64,000 nt of DNA from Gracilaria vermiculophylla (GCA_019155205.2 JAHNZQ020000308.1:319172-383171); one strand, 5' to 3'. Shown: positions 23,055 to 33,209, counted from the stretch's first letter. The notes: generated by a model from the sequence alone, not told the origin. Numbers and translations are program-made.

Positions 23055-23105
<51 letters not shown>
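23055..23105. repeat. (GA)n microsatellite
   Basis: About 24 uninterrupted GA dinucleotides, a pure purine run on +, likely length-polymorphic. Confidence 0.98.
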
Positions 23106-23108
<3 letters not shown>

Positions 23109-23247
23109 ACCTTTAAACTCGATCAAGACCCACCCGTCTAATTGTATGAACGCAGTAGGCGACGAGCTGATCCCCGGACGAAAATCCGACCGTTGATTCT
23201 CTGAACTTCTTTCCTATCAATTCGTGCTTCGTGCTTCGTGCTTCCTT

Positions 23248-23441
23248 CGAAGGCAATTCTGCCAATGTTTTCTCCTGAGTGCTCATAAGAAACTCTAACA
23301 GGCGCTTTTCTAACGTCGGAGATCGATAAACAGCGACTGGCTGTCGAAGGCAATTCTGCCAATGTTTTCTCCTGAGTGCTCATAAGAAACTCTAACAGGC
23401 GCTTTTCTAACGTCGGAGATCGATAAACAGCGACTGGCTGT
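23248..23441. repeat. Exact 97-bp tandem duplication
   Basis: Two head-to-tail copies, 23248-23344 and 23345-23441, read identically. Both begin CGAAGGCAATTCTGCC and end GACTGGCTGT. Identity implies a very recent event or an assembly artefact. Confidence 0.95.
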
Positions 23442-24656
23442 TCTTCTGTTTGATCTCGCCTGCGAATGCTAGACAAAAGGTTATCGTTATGACCTCTTTG
23501 GTGATACAAGGGTTAGCACACATCTCGCCGTATTGTCGTGGTGAGCCGCTCTACCGACAACCTTCGTGGAGGTGCGGTCAAAGAAAAGATACCTTCTGCC
23601 ACCGACAAACCAACAGCCGAAAAACAGTCAAACAGCTTAATACCGAAGCGCTACATCGGGTTCTAGTCCTTCTGAAGAAGAGAATGTCTTCGAGATAAAT
23701 CCCCGTTGGTTCAGGAAAATAAAGCACAACATCCACACAAGAGAAAAGAAGAATAAAGACTATCTCCAAGCTTCTTTTGCCCTCGCATTATTTTTGCGCC
23801 CCTAACTTACAGGAACAATCTCGTCATTGTTCTGAGAAATATTGCGATGCTAGGACACTTATTGAGTCAAGTTTCATTTCTGTTGATTCTCTCATCCTCA
23901 TTGTCTCCTTCGTTAATGTGGACGCTGTGCTCTAAATCCTTCCACAGCAGAGACCTATCCACAGATATTACTCTTTCCTCAAAAAGAACATATTATATTT
24001 ATCCAAGGTTTTTTACACAAGCTCACCAATTCTGAGGCTGTCTTGCGAGTCACTTTTAACTTATGCACAGCAGTATTATTGGTCTTTCTCATCACGTCAA
24101 CATAGCTGAGACAATCAAACAACTGCTGTTCTCTCAAGATAGCAGAATATTTCATGCTGTATTTGTCGGTAGTTGTCGGAGCAGCATTTCATCGCTGCTT
24201 GGAATATCCCAAAGACCAACCACGATTATAGATCGAGTTCGTGCGTTAACCTCAAACCACCATACGTTTAGATCAACAAACCTGCGGCCGGGCATTATGA
24301 ACCTTAATAGCTTTTATTTGGCAGGGGGATGAGGAGATGGATCCACTCCGATGCCTTCGCGAAGTCGGTACGTTTTATGATACACTGCAATTTTACCTAT
24401 AACACTGCTTTTAGCCCAACCTCACCCCCACCCCCCGCACGTCGTAAACACTGCTTTTTCATCTTATAAGAACGGGATTAATTGCTAAATAAGATTGGTC
24501 AAAAGTTCGTTCGGTTCGGACATACTCTTTGTTGTAAAAAGAAAACACAACCCGGAATGAGAGAATGAGGGTCAGATAGTTTCGCGGTCAACCTATGATT
24601 GCTGTCAATTTCTACCCCATCCAGAAAGTGGGAAGGTCTCGTAGATTGGCGGATTT

Positions 24657-26180
24657 TCATAAATACTTCTTGGAAACTTCCGCGCTCAAACGCCAGAAGA
24701 GGGAAATCTCTTTGTTCAAGGTGCTAAGCAAATTCTCTTGCTCGGCACCATACAACTCATATTCTAACAATAACTTATGGATCATTATTGCAGAGTGTAG
24801 CAATGAGGACAACTCCAAAACGATCGGATAATCTTCTTCCTCCAAAAAAGTACACCAGTACATGCAATAATAGTTTAAAGCTGCTTCAACTATTTCATAC
24901 TCCATGGATCCGTTTAGCTTTGCCCAACTGACTGGGTCCACGAAAGGATGTGAAATCTCCGCGTTTTCCCAGTTGTAGAATCGATAAACACCTCCACCCA
25001 TTTCTAGACTTCCTATGTTTTCAGATCTTAGGTCACAGTGAACGAGTGTGTTCGGAATCTGATAACTGTACAACTTTCGACACGCCTTTATGATGTTTTC
25101 CACCTGCGAACGAAGTTGCTGGACATTCAACATTCCCTCCAAGCTGCTTTCGATTAACTTAAATGTTGCCGGATGGTATGTAATCCAAATAATGTTGGAA
25201 GCGAGCCAGTTACTGTCTCGAACTCTTACTCCAGCCGCCTTTAGCTTCCCTAAATGGTTCATTGTCCTTACATGTAGCTTTGCCATAGCACTCATTAGTT
25301 CGATGTAGTTGGGTTTTTCATCGCTGAAATTCCCTGCATCCTTTTGAATAATCAGACAGTCACTGTCATGAACGGCAATAACGATTGGCACGATATCTTT
25401 CACTATCTCATCGACAACAATAGTTTTGCTGCCTTCTCGAGCCATCGGTAGAGATGCCTTAATGTAAACTGGTTCTATCCGTCGCTCTTTACACGAGTCT
25501 TCGATGATCTCCATACCTACTTCGCACGACCACATGTGAGATGTACGCTGTGAATATACAACTTCGAAATCTGAATGAACCTCCATTCCCTTCTTGCAAA
25601 GTGTTTTTTTCACCCAGGTTCCTACATCCAACGAAGAAGAAATAAAAAACAGTGGTTTGGTGTTTGAAAAAACCTCTTTGTCAAAACCCATCTGTTCTGA
25701 AATGAGATTACTCAAATCTTTTGCCATGCACTTGTTCAGTTCTAACCAATTCACTTGCCACAGATTTTGTAGGGCAATCCAACGCGCCTTCTCACATACA
25801 CACGTGACTTCTTCTAGAGGATCTAGCAAAATCACATGCATATCGAGATATTGCCTTCCCCACAAAATGCATGGCCCATTGGTCTTCCACAAATACCTTG
25901 AGATGTGCGTACGTACGCCTAAAACCTTCCTCAGATACTTCTCGACTTCATCTATATCTGACTTCCAGCTGTAAACATCTGAAGAAAGAGGTTGTACTAT
26001 GGGCAGTGATAGACTTTCATCAGGCAGAACCTGAGCCAGCACGTGGTCGCGTCGTCGGGAGGAAATGACAAGAACAAAACAGTGGCGGCTTGCTTGAAGT
26101 TTTTGAACAGTTTCCCGTATTCTTCTTTCCGTGGTAGAAATGGTGAACATTTTGGCTCCGTCAATGTCGCTGAGTTCCAT
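24657..26180 (-). CDS. APH-fold phosphotransferase-like protein
   Basis: Predicted 507-aa protein. The C-terminal half has the catalytic loop of the aminoglycoside phosphotransferase/choline kinase-like fold: 'LVHCDLRSENIG' (His381, Asp383, Asn388), preceded by helices such as 'IELMSAMAKLHVRTMNHLGK'. The following strand reads 'FYNWENAEISHPFVDPVSW', where the family normally has 'xDWExAxxGxPxxDL'. The metal-binding Asp is Asn403 here, so activity may be reduced or lost. Residues 1-240 show no domain I recognise. Known families phosphorylate small molecules or proteins; the substrate here is unknown. Single open frame. Confidence 0.65.
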   Translation of the reverse strand: MELSDIDGAKMFTISTTERRIRETVQKLQASRHCFVLVISSRRRDHVLAQVLPDESLSLPIVQPLSSDVYSWKSDIDEVEKYLRKVLGVRTHISRYLWKTNGPCILWGRQYLDMHVILLDPLEEVTCVCEKARWIALQNLWQVNWLELNKCMAKDLSNLISEQMGFDKEVFSNTKPLFFISSSLDVGTWVKKTLCKKGMEVHSDFEVVYSQRTSHMWSCEVGMEIIEDSCKERRIEPVYIKASLPMAREGSKTIVVDEIVKDIVPIVIAVHDSDCLIIQKDAGNFSDEKPNYIELMSAMAKLHVRTMNHLGKLKAAGVRVRDSNWLASNIIWITYHPATFKLIESSLEGMLNVQQLRSQVENIIKACRKLYSYQIPNTLVHCDLRSENIGSLEMGGGVYRFYNWENAEISHPFVDPVSWAKLNGSMEYEIVEAALNYYCMYWCTFLEEEDYPIVLELSSLLHSAIMIHKLLLEYELYGAEQENLLSTLNKEISLFWRLSAEVSKKYL

Positions 26181-27937
26181 ATTTCAAGATAGACAAAGGT
26201 TTTGCAAAAGATACCGAGTTGAAAGCTGAAGAACAGAGAAAAGATATATCGGCACGGAAGGTCAATGAAATAACGAATGGGGATGAGTAACACTGACTAC
26301 TCATAAACACTTCAGATGGACGACCAATAAATCATTGACTTGAAAGCTCGTTTGGATGCTTTCAGAGAGGGTATGTCCAGAACATGTGGCAATGTTCGTC
26401 CCGCTTCAGAACAACGACCATGCGTAGCTGAGGCGCAATAGGTATTCAAATTACGAAGCCATGCACAATAGGCCCGGAATGAATTCGTCGTGCAATCACC
26501 GTGGCCTGTTTTCAGGGCAAAGCTGTGCTCCACATACTTTCGAGATGCTCACCAAAGCGCCGTTGCGATATGAAAATGGCACCCCAATTCAATATTAATG
26601 GAGACCTGCAGAAATGTTCACCACTTAGGTTGATGAAGGCGACCGGTACGGGAAAGTGGAGCACAATTTATCTGAATCAAGAGGCAGACTGAATCCAATG
26701 CTAATGCAAGAACACGGCTGGTGATAAAACTTGAGGTGAGGACTCTGAAAACATATGCCACTTCCCACGGACCACATGTAGAGGGGTCTTCACAACCAAC
26801 TTTGCGAAAGAATTTATTGCCACGTAATGGTGAGAGACGGGCACAGTTGAAACTGTTTTTGTACACAGATACACATCATACGGAGGAAAGGACTTAACAC
26901 TTTCAAACGAGAGGGATCTGTTCTTCACAACGAAGTACCAGAAATTGCAATCTCAGTTGAAGAGAAAGATTTCCGACAGAATCTTGACGGGTGAGCCTGT
27001 AACTTCAGGCAACGGACTACTCCTTTTCCTTGATAATATACATGAGCTTCGTCACTCGTTTGTATGATAGCCAGCGTCAGGCGAGGAATCACTGCTGTCC
27101 AGATAACTCCTTCAAATCATGATGCATTAATCAGGCGAAAACCTCCGTTTTGTACTTCGCCGCTGAGGCCAGTGAGGCGCAATCTTCGCGATCGGGTGCA
27201 TTTGTAGAGGAAATCTTTCTGCATTAACCGAACTGCCTGTTGCTGCTCGTCTTAATCGCTCATGGTATTGTCCATAGAGAATTGAGCAAGTGCAGCAATA
27301 AAGTATTCAACACTGGTAATCTCCACTCGAACGGGAAGGACGACCATGAGGCCTTATGAAAGAGACTTTCATGACGGAATTTGAGTACACAACCGCTTTG
27401 GATAGAACAGGCCATGCAGCACGCGCAGCGAACCGTGTCTCAACTCAATCGAACACCCAAGGCCTGAATGAGGACATGGGCACAGTCGCAGACAGCAGCT
27501 ACCGATACGCCCTGTAAATCGTCCTTGGCCGCACCGCCAATACCACAAAAGTGAATAACACACCTCTCACCCAACGGCCGTTTTCAAGAGATTCCCGCCC
27601 TCAAAAAGGAACGGAACGACAAAGGGCAGGTCATTTTTCGTTGGATCACACGAGCAACAGGGAGATACGGAGAAATGGTCAAAAAGCTTGTGATTTCATA
27701 TTCGAATATTCTTCGTAATTTGACGATATGTTGCACAAAACAGTGCAACGCGGGACAAACACTGCTTCGCTTTTTATAGTAAAGATGGCAAAGGCAGAGA
27801 AACATCTATGAGTCGGCAGGAAAGAATGTGCAACAATCACTCCAACGTCAAAATGGTCGACGGACAGAGTGCACTGCCCGTGAATCAGTTAGCGTCCAAA
27901 ATCAATTCCGCTCTGGCCCGATCAATACCTATAAAAC
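26181..27937. other. Gene-free region
   Basis: About 1.76 kb with only short frames (83 codons or fewer) and no motif, tRNA or clear repeat. Confidence 0.5.
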
Positions 27938-29334
27938 TTATGAAGCATTAGAAAAAGGGCCACCAATATTCAGTAAAACCAACATCACACCAAAAACACC
28001 GTGAAGCACGACATTGTAGCCCGGCGGTACACCGTACACCACAGAGGCTGCAGCTGCAGTGCCCGTGAGAGCAAAAGCAGTAGGACCGACAAAAGTCCTC
28101 TTCAACAGCATCCAGACACCAGCGACAATCAATCCAGAAGCGGCTGAGTTTGTTCCCTGCAGGAAAATCTGCGCCGTTTTCACGCGTCGAATCCGTTCCC
28201 AGAAAGGCAGCAGTCCCACTTGCAGTAGCAGTCCAGGTCCAAACAGACCAAGGGAGCCAAAAAACGCGCCCTTCAACGGGATGATAGCGGCGCCGAGGAA
28301 CGGTGCAAGGTTGAACATAGGGCCTGGAACGCAGCCAAAGAGGCCGAAACCTGCCAGAAATACAGAGGCCGGCAAAAGCCCGCTCTCGACGATTTCACTG
28401 CGTGAAACGAAGCGTGTCAGTGATGTGGGCATTGATGTTCTGAGGTGAATAGAGTAGAGAACACGTACTTCATTAGCATGGGAATGACAATGACGCCACC
28501 TCCGAAGACACAGAGGCCGATGCGCCAGAAGATCTTGAGCACACGGTAGCCAAGATCAGAGCTTGGCAACGCGGCGACAATGAGCGTGATGAGGGCACAA
28601 ATGCTGAGTAGAGCAATACCAGTGGTGTGCGAAATATTGGCATCCCATTCCGGAAGAGAAGTGGCTTCGTCCTCAGCACCGCGTTGAGAGGAAGCCATCG
28701 AAACATGCGCATAGTAACAAACCCCACCAGTAATTAGCAGCACAATAAACACCCACGACGAAGAAGAGGGCGGAATGGTGACAGCAACAAACATGGAGAA
28801 CAAGGCAATGGCCATCTTAATCGGCTCCGGCGCGCAGGTGGTTTTGACGATCTTAAAAGCGGCGATGAGAACAAACGCAAAAGCAGCGGCAATGAGTCCA
28901 ATGGCGTACTGCGTAACGCGATGAATAAGGTGCAAAGACGCGTCATCGTTGAGGTGTGAATGAAACCATACACCTGCGAGCGACATGACAAAAAAGCCGG
29001 GCAAATGCCACACCATAAACGTGATTACGGCTCCGAGGAGGCCACCGAACGTGGCGCCCAACGAAGTGGCCAGCTGGGTGGATCCCGGGCCGGGGAGAGA
29101 CTGCGCCAGAGCGTAGAGCTCGAGAAAGGTGGACTGCGCCACTCGCGGCACAGGCGGCTGGGGGTTATCGACAAACTTGTGATGCATGAGTGCAACATGA
29201 GCCTGCGGTCCACCGAAGGCGATACACGTGATCGGCCAAAAGGCGGCCAGGAACTGGCGGAAGGTGGCCCTCTGGCTGGACGCGGTGGGCAGAAGGGGGG
29301 CGTTCTCGGTGTCCATTTCGTGCACGGTGACCAT
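27938..29334 (-). CDS. CHR-family (chromate-type) ion transporter, two exons
   Basis: Splicing out 28398-28468 joins two frames into a 441-aa membrane protein (ATG at 29334; alternative at 29316, 435 aa). Both halves show CHR-family signatures: N-half 'FRQFLAAFWPITCIAFGGPQ' and 'YALAQSLPGPGSTQLATSLG'; second half 'FGGGVIVIPMLM', 'FLAGFGLFGCVPGPMFNLAP' and 'FLGAAI'. The two-fold internal repeat (F-GG-P/F-GGG and PGP motifs twice) is typical of long-chain CHR proteins, which move chromate/sulfate-type oxyanions across a membrane. The junction restores 'LMNEIVESGLLPASVFLAGF'. An open frame continues upstream to 30192, but that part is antisense to the Sae2 gene and low-complexity, so I excluded it. 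Confidence 0.88.
28398..28468 (-). other. Spliceosomal intron (71 nt) in the CHR transporter
   Basis: On minus the donor is GTACGT, the acceptor is TTTCACGCAG and a branch-point-like CACTGAC lies about 20 nt before the acceptor. Removal joins two frames that are each clearly homologous to adjacent parts of one family. It is the only intron placed with confidence in this window. Confidence 0.88.
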
Positions 29335-29685
29335 TCTGCTGGCGGCGGCGCTGTGAAGAGCGTGAGCGACGACACTGGCGCCGTAGGAAGGCAACCGCTG
29401 CGCCGCGGGGTCGGCGACCGCGGAGCTCTTACGGCGCGCTGCAGCGGCGCTGCAGCACGCGGCACGGCGCATCGACGCTGCGCGGGGGCGCGAGGCGCGC
29501 GGGCCGGCGCGTGCAACGCACGTGCTGCGCCGCCGGCCGACACGAAGCAAAGCGCAATGCACCCACCAAAACGCGCGAACCGGTTCGCCGCGCGCCACCA
29601 CCGCCGCCGCCACCAACAGCGTTTTGGCGCCCCCACCAGCGCCGCAAGCCCCCACCGCCGCCATCGCCTTCCGTGTCTCGGCGCC
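29335..29685. other. Divergent spacer between the CHR transporter and the Sae2/CtIP gene
   Basis: 351 bp, very GC-rich, no gene recognised. Presumably holds both promoters. Confidence 0.5.
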
Positions 29686-30687
29686 ATGTCGGACGCAAGC
29701 GCGCTGTCCACCGCCGTCAAGCCGCTGCTGGCCGCCCTCACCGTCGACGAGCGCATCCGCTGCGAAGTGCTGCGCTCGGTGCTGCGCGTGCTCGTCGCGC
29801 AGGTGGAGCAACTGGCCGCCGCGCAACGTACTCTGCACGCGCGTCTGCTCGCATGCGAGCGCGCGGCCGAGGCGCGCGGCAGCGACGCCGACTCCGCGGA
29901 AATGACGCAGCCACCGCCGGACTTCGTGCCGAACGACCCCGTCGCCGGCCGCACGGCTCACGACGTTGCGCACGCCGCTGCCGCCGCCGACGTGCAGCCG
30001 CGTTCGCGCGCGGGTGAGTCTCCGCGCGGTACCGCTTTGCCCTTGGGCTCCCGTCTCGAGAGAAGGGGGCTGCGATCGCCCATGGAAGAGTCTCCGCGCG
30101 GCGCCGCCTCGTCCTCGCGCTCCCGTCTCAAGAGGAGGAAGCTGCGGGCGTCCCAGCGGCCCCCGAGGACACCCGCGTCTTCCGATGAACAACAGCCTAC
30201 ATCGTCTGAGAAACGGCCCGACACCCCTTGCTCTCTACGCCCGCAGCACTTGCGCTTCCAACCCACGCCCGACCGTACCGCCGCGCCGCCGGCGGCGGCG
30301 GAGGCTGAACCTATAGCTCAACTCGCGCAGCACCTGTCACGCAACCGCTCGCCGCCAGACGCACCCACCGCCGCACTGAGCGGCTACCGCACGCCCGCCG
30401 CAGCCGTTCGCGCCGCCGAGCTGATTCTCAGCGAGCAGCGCCAGCGCGACACGCCGCGCGTGCAGCGCGTCATGCGCGGCCGCGAACGCTCCGCGTTTCG
30501 AGCCGTGGCCTGCGTCGAGTGCGACGCGTTTTTCAAGAGTGAGGCCGCCGCGCACGACGACCCACAACGAGCATACGAACAACTTAGGCAAAGCGCTTGT
30601 CGCCATCGAAGCCAGTATGACAGGCCGGCTACGCCTCCAGATTACTGGCAGCTTACTTGTGAGGAAACTCAAACGCAGCCGCCGTGA
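29686..30687 (+). CDS. Sae2/CtIP/COM1-type DNA end-resection factor
   Basis: Predicted 333-aa nuclear protein that would activate MRE11-RAD50 to start resection of double-strand breaks. The diagnostic part is the C-terminus (residues about 285-325): a 'CVECDAFF' Cys pair, a charged spacer, then 'CRHRSQYDRPATPPDYWQL', closely matching the CtIP/Sae2 family signature of C-x-x-C, a C-x-R-H-R box and P-x-T-P-x-x-[FY]-W. The N-terminus has a leucine-rich, coiled-coil-like segment (residues about 20-65) suited to the family's oligomerisation. The middle is disordered and contains a 24-residue direct repeat. The ATG at 29686 is the first that makes sense; the open frame extends further left only through low-complexity sequence antisense to the transporter. 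It converges on DNA ligase 1. Confidence 0.8.
   Translation: MSDASALSTAVKPLLAALTVDERIRCEVLRSVLRVLVAQVEQLAAAQRTLHARLLACERAAEARGSDADSAEMTQPPPDFVPNDPVAGRTAHDVAHAAAAADVQPRSRAGESPRGTALPLGSRLERRGLRSPMEESPRGAASSSRSRLKRRKLRASQRPPRTPASSDEQQPTSSEKRPDTPCSLRPQHLRFQPTPDRTAAPPAAAEAEPIAQLAQHLSRNRSPPDAPTAALSGYRTPAAAVRAAELILSEQRQRDTPRVQRVMRGRERSAFRAVACVECDAFFKSEAAAHDDPQRAYEQLRQSACRHRSQYDRPATPPDYWQLTCEETQTQPP
30016..30150 (+). repeat. 72-bp internal duplication in the Sae2/CtIP gene
   Basis: Two units start at 30016 and 30088, each encoding ESPRG...SRL.RR.LR. A perfect splice-donor-like GTGAGT lies at 30014-30019 just at the first unit, but the frame stays open throughout, so splicing cannot be decided from sequence. 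Confidence 0.7.
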
Positions 30688-30740
30688 TCACGTTTTGCTA
30701 TCACCGTGAATCCCCCCAGCTGAACAACAAAGCCTAAACG

Positions 30741-33209
30741 TCATCCATCATCCGCAACCGCCGATTGATTCAAGTACATCTCCACTACCTGTTCCGCCGT
30801 TGTGGCATCCTCTGGCCCCTTATCCTCTCTCACCCGAATAAATCTCGGAAACCTAAGGGCAATACCCTTGTCACCATCAACGCGTCCAATCCCCGCCGTA
30901 TGCTGCGGTGAAATTGACAAATCCGCACACTTCACCTCCCAAACCTGTACGGGCTCGAACCAAACATCCGGCTGCAAAGCACTAATGCTCGGTGTCCGAT
31001 AGTATGACTTTTCCGTCTTACTGATCCGGTTTTGCTCCTCATCATTAAAGAATTTTGCAAACTCCTCCAGCTGCGCCTCCGAGAAGCCCGTACCAATCTT
31101 GCACACCGACTGGTATTCCTCGCTGTCCGCGTCGTAACACGCCAGTAGAAACGCACCGTACGCGCCCGTTCTTTTCCCACGACCTCGATACCCGCCAATA
31201 GGCACTAGATCCAGCGAGTCTCCGCATCCCTCAAGGTAATCTTTCTTCACCTTGAGCCAGTTCTGACTGCGATTTGCCGGCTCATAGGTAGAATTTTCAC
31301 CATCAAGCGCCTTCACCATCAGCCCCTCACAGCCCTCCTTCACGCTGGCATTCAGCAATTCCATAATCTGCTCGGGATTGCTTGAATCGTGGCCCTTTGC
31401 GAACATGAATCTGCCCTCCTGCGGCTCAAATGCGTCGAGCAGAATGCTTCGTCTGTGGTTGAAGGGTTGCTCGATCAGGCTGTTTCCATCAAAGTAGAGC
31501 AAGTCAAATGCAAATATACAGACCTTCACCTTGATGTCCTCAGCATTCACATCCTTTCGTTTGCGACCCTGCAGCTCCTGGAACGGCAAGATCCTCTTTC
31601 GCTCAACATCGTACGCCACCGCCTCAGAGTCAATGATGAATGATGAGCGCTTGTACTTGTCGCGCAAAGCCAAGGGCAACTGGTGCACCAGATCCGGATA
31701 CTTGGGCGTCAAGTTCTCGGCATTCCTACTATAGATTTTCATGGAGCCATCTGAAAGGCGATGAATCTGCGCGCGTTCACCGTCGTACTTGTACTCACAC
31801 GTGAAAGAGGCCTCCGAAAAGCGCTCCAACACCTGAGAGATGGCTTTGGTGGGCTTTGCCAGCATGGGGGAAATCGGAACGCCCGGCAACAACTGGCAGG
31901 CTTCGCTCAAGCGCTCGTCAATTGCACCGAACTGCAACACGTTGGGAACGATGATGTCCCACACCGGCAGTCGACAATACACGGCATTCAACACGGCCGT
32001 GGCGTCTTTGACCTTTTGTTGCACGCGTTCCTCCCGTTCTGACAGGCGATTCTTCTTGGTGCCGTCAGCGTGCAGCAGGAAATCATTGTCGAGGTGTTCA
32101 TTTTGCAGCACGATGGCGGCGGCCAGGGCGGCGATGACGGTCTTGTCTGCCAGGTGGATACGTAGCTTTCCCGACAGCGCACGCGCCAAATACTTGGCCT
32201 CCGTCTTGGAGGCCGCCACGAACATCTTGAGAATGATGGCTTGCTTCTGTTGCTGGGCATTCTTGCCCGACACGGAGGCAATGTAGCGCAACTCGGAAAA
32301 GACCTTGCGCACGGTGAGCGGCGGGGGCGGAAACATTGTGGTTTGCGTGGTCCTCGAAACGAAGGCGACATCGCCCAGGTCGCCGAGCTTGCTGTACGTG
32401 GCCTTGAGGGCGGGCAGCGAACGGCCCGTGACCGAGGACAAGGTCTTGAGCAAAATGGCGTCGCCCACGCCGAGTTCAATGCCGTGGTGCGCGGGGGCCA
32501 GCCTGTTGACACAGAGGTAAATGGTGCGCACCAGGTCGTCCGGCGAGGCGGCTATGACGTCGCGGAACAGGGCGCAGAGCAGCGCCTGGATGTGCAGGCG
32601 GCCGGTGATGGCCTCCACCTTGGTGAAGGCGTCGGCCAGGGCGGCATACGGGACGGGCTTTCCGCGAGGGCACGCGAAAGACGCGGGGGCGGGCTTGGTG
32701 GCGGGCTTGGTGGCGGGCTTGGTGGCGGGGTTGGCGACGGTTTTGGCGGCGGGCTCGGCAGCGGGCTCGGCAGCGGGCTCGGCGGCGGGCTCGGCGGCGG
32801 GCTCGGCGGCGGGCTCGGCAGAGAGGGTTGGCGAGGGGGCGGACGGCGGGCGCGGGCGCTTTTGCGGCGAGGAGCCGGGCGCTTCGGCGCGGCGCTTGAG
32901 CGCGGCGGAGGGCGTGCGCTTCGCCGACGGCGAGGCGGCGGCGCCGCGCGGGCGGAAGAAGGACGTGAGCGTGCGCTGCTTGCGCATGTCTGCGCGGCGG
33001 CGTGGCGGGCGGGGCGGCGACGGGGGGGGCGGCGGGCGCGTGCGCGCGGCGCTTGCGCTTCGCGTCGCGCTGCGGCTCGGCGCACGGCGCGTTTCGGTGC
33101 GCCGCGCACTTTGGCGGGAACGCGAGCCGCGCCTTTGGTGCACGCGGCGCGCGGGTGCCGCCAGAAAGGAAAAATGCTTTTTATTGGCTGTTGGTTGGTG
33201 CGGAGACAA
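30741..33209 (-). CDS. LIG1: ATP-dependent DNA ligase 1
   Basis: Predicted 822-aa replicative ligase that seals Okazaki fragments and repair nicks. Catalytic motif I is 'EYKYDGERAQIH' with adenylated Lys474; the nucleotidyltransferase and OB domains follow to the C-terminus ('KVKKDYLEGCGDSLDLVPIG' is the motif V region). The DNA-binding domain spans about 185-440. A PIP box 'QRTLTSFF' (Q78, L81, F84, F85) directs PCNA binding. Two in-frame ATGs stand out: 33209, giving a 74-residue Arg/Ser-rich leader almost free of acidic residues, and 32987 (Met75), directly before the PIP box. The arrangement suits an organellar long form and a nuclear short form. Residues 130-175 are a Pro/Ala/Glu/Lys repeat. 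The stop lies 53 bp from the Sae2/CtIP stop (convergent). Confidence 0.93.
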   Translation of the reverse strand: MSPHQPTANKKHFSFLAAPARRVHQRRGSRSRQSARRTETRRAPSRSATRSASAARTRPPPPPSPPRPPRRRADMRKQRTLTSFFRPRGAAASPSAKRTPSAALKRRAEAPGSSPQKRPRPPSAPSPTLSAEPAAEPAAEPAAEPAAEPAAEPAAKTVANPATKPATKPATKPAPASFACPRGKPVPYAALADAFTKVEAITGRLHIQALLCALFRDVIAASPDDLVRTIYLCVNRLAPAHHGIELGVGDAILLKTLSSVTGRSLPALKATYSKLGDLGDVAFVSRTTQTTMFPPPPLTVRKVFSELRYIASVSGKNAQQQKQAIILKMFVAASKTEAKYLARALSGKLRIHLADKTVIAALAAAIVLQNEHLDNDFLLHADGTKKNRLSEREERVQQKVKDATAVLNAVYCRLPVWDIIVPNVLQFGAIDERLSEACQLLPGVPISPMLAKPTKAISQVLERFSEASFTCEYKYDGERAQIHRLSDGSMKIYSRNAENLTPKYPDLVHQLPLALRDKYKRSSFIIDSEAVAYDVERKRILPFQELQGRKRKDVNAEDIKVKVCIFAFDLLYFDGNSLIEQPFNHRRSILLDAFEPQEGRFMFAKGHDSSNPEQIMELLNASVKEGCEGLMVKALDGENSTYEPANRSQNWLKVKKDYLEGCGDSLDLVPIGGYRGRGKRTGAYGAFLLACYDADSEEYQSVCKIGTGFSEAQLEEFAKFFNDEEQNRISKTEKSYYRTPSISALQPDVWFEPVQVWEVKCADLSISPQHTAGIGRVDGDKGIALRFPRFIRVREDKGPEDATTAEQVVEMYLNQSAVADDG
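32688..32826 (-). repeat. 12-bp coding repeat in the DNA ligase 1 linker
   Basis: About eleven 4-codon units, mainly AEPA with variants TKPA and ANPA, lie between the PIP box and the DNA-binding domain. The change of charge from Glu to Lys units halfway along is notable. Probably a flexible spacer. Confidence 0.9.

Larger units (their letters stand above)
21303..24656. other. 3.35-kb gene-free region
   Basis: Contains only short frames (up to 123 codons) lacking recognisable domains. It holds a GA microsatellite and an exact 97-bp tandem duplication, listed separately. A C-rich patch lies near 24421-24440. No gene or RNA was supported. Confidence 0.5.

Noticed and set aside
28960..29685. Upstream extension of the Sae2/CtIP frame
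   Set aside because: It is antisense to conserved transporter sequence and shows no conserved motif; the ATG at 29686 starts a coherent protein.
28417..30192. 591-codon minus frame as the full CHR transporter
   Set aside because: Everything upstream of 29334 is antisense to the Sae2/CtIP gene and low-complexity; the 3' end runs into the intron. The spliced 441-aa model fits the family.
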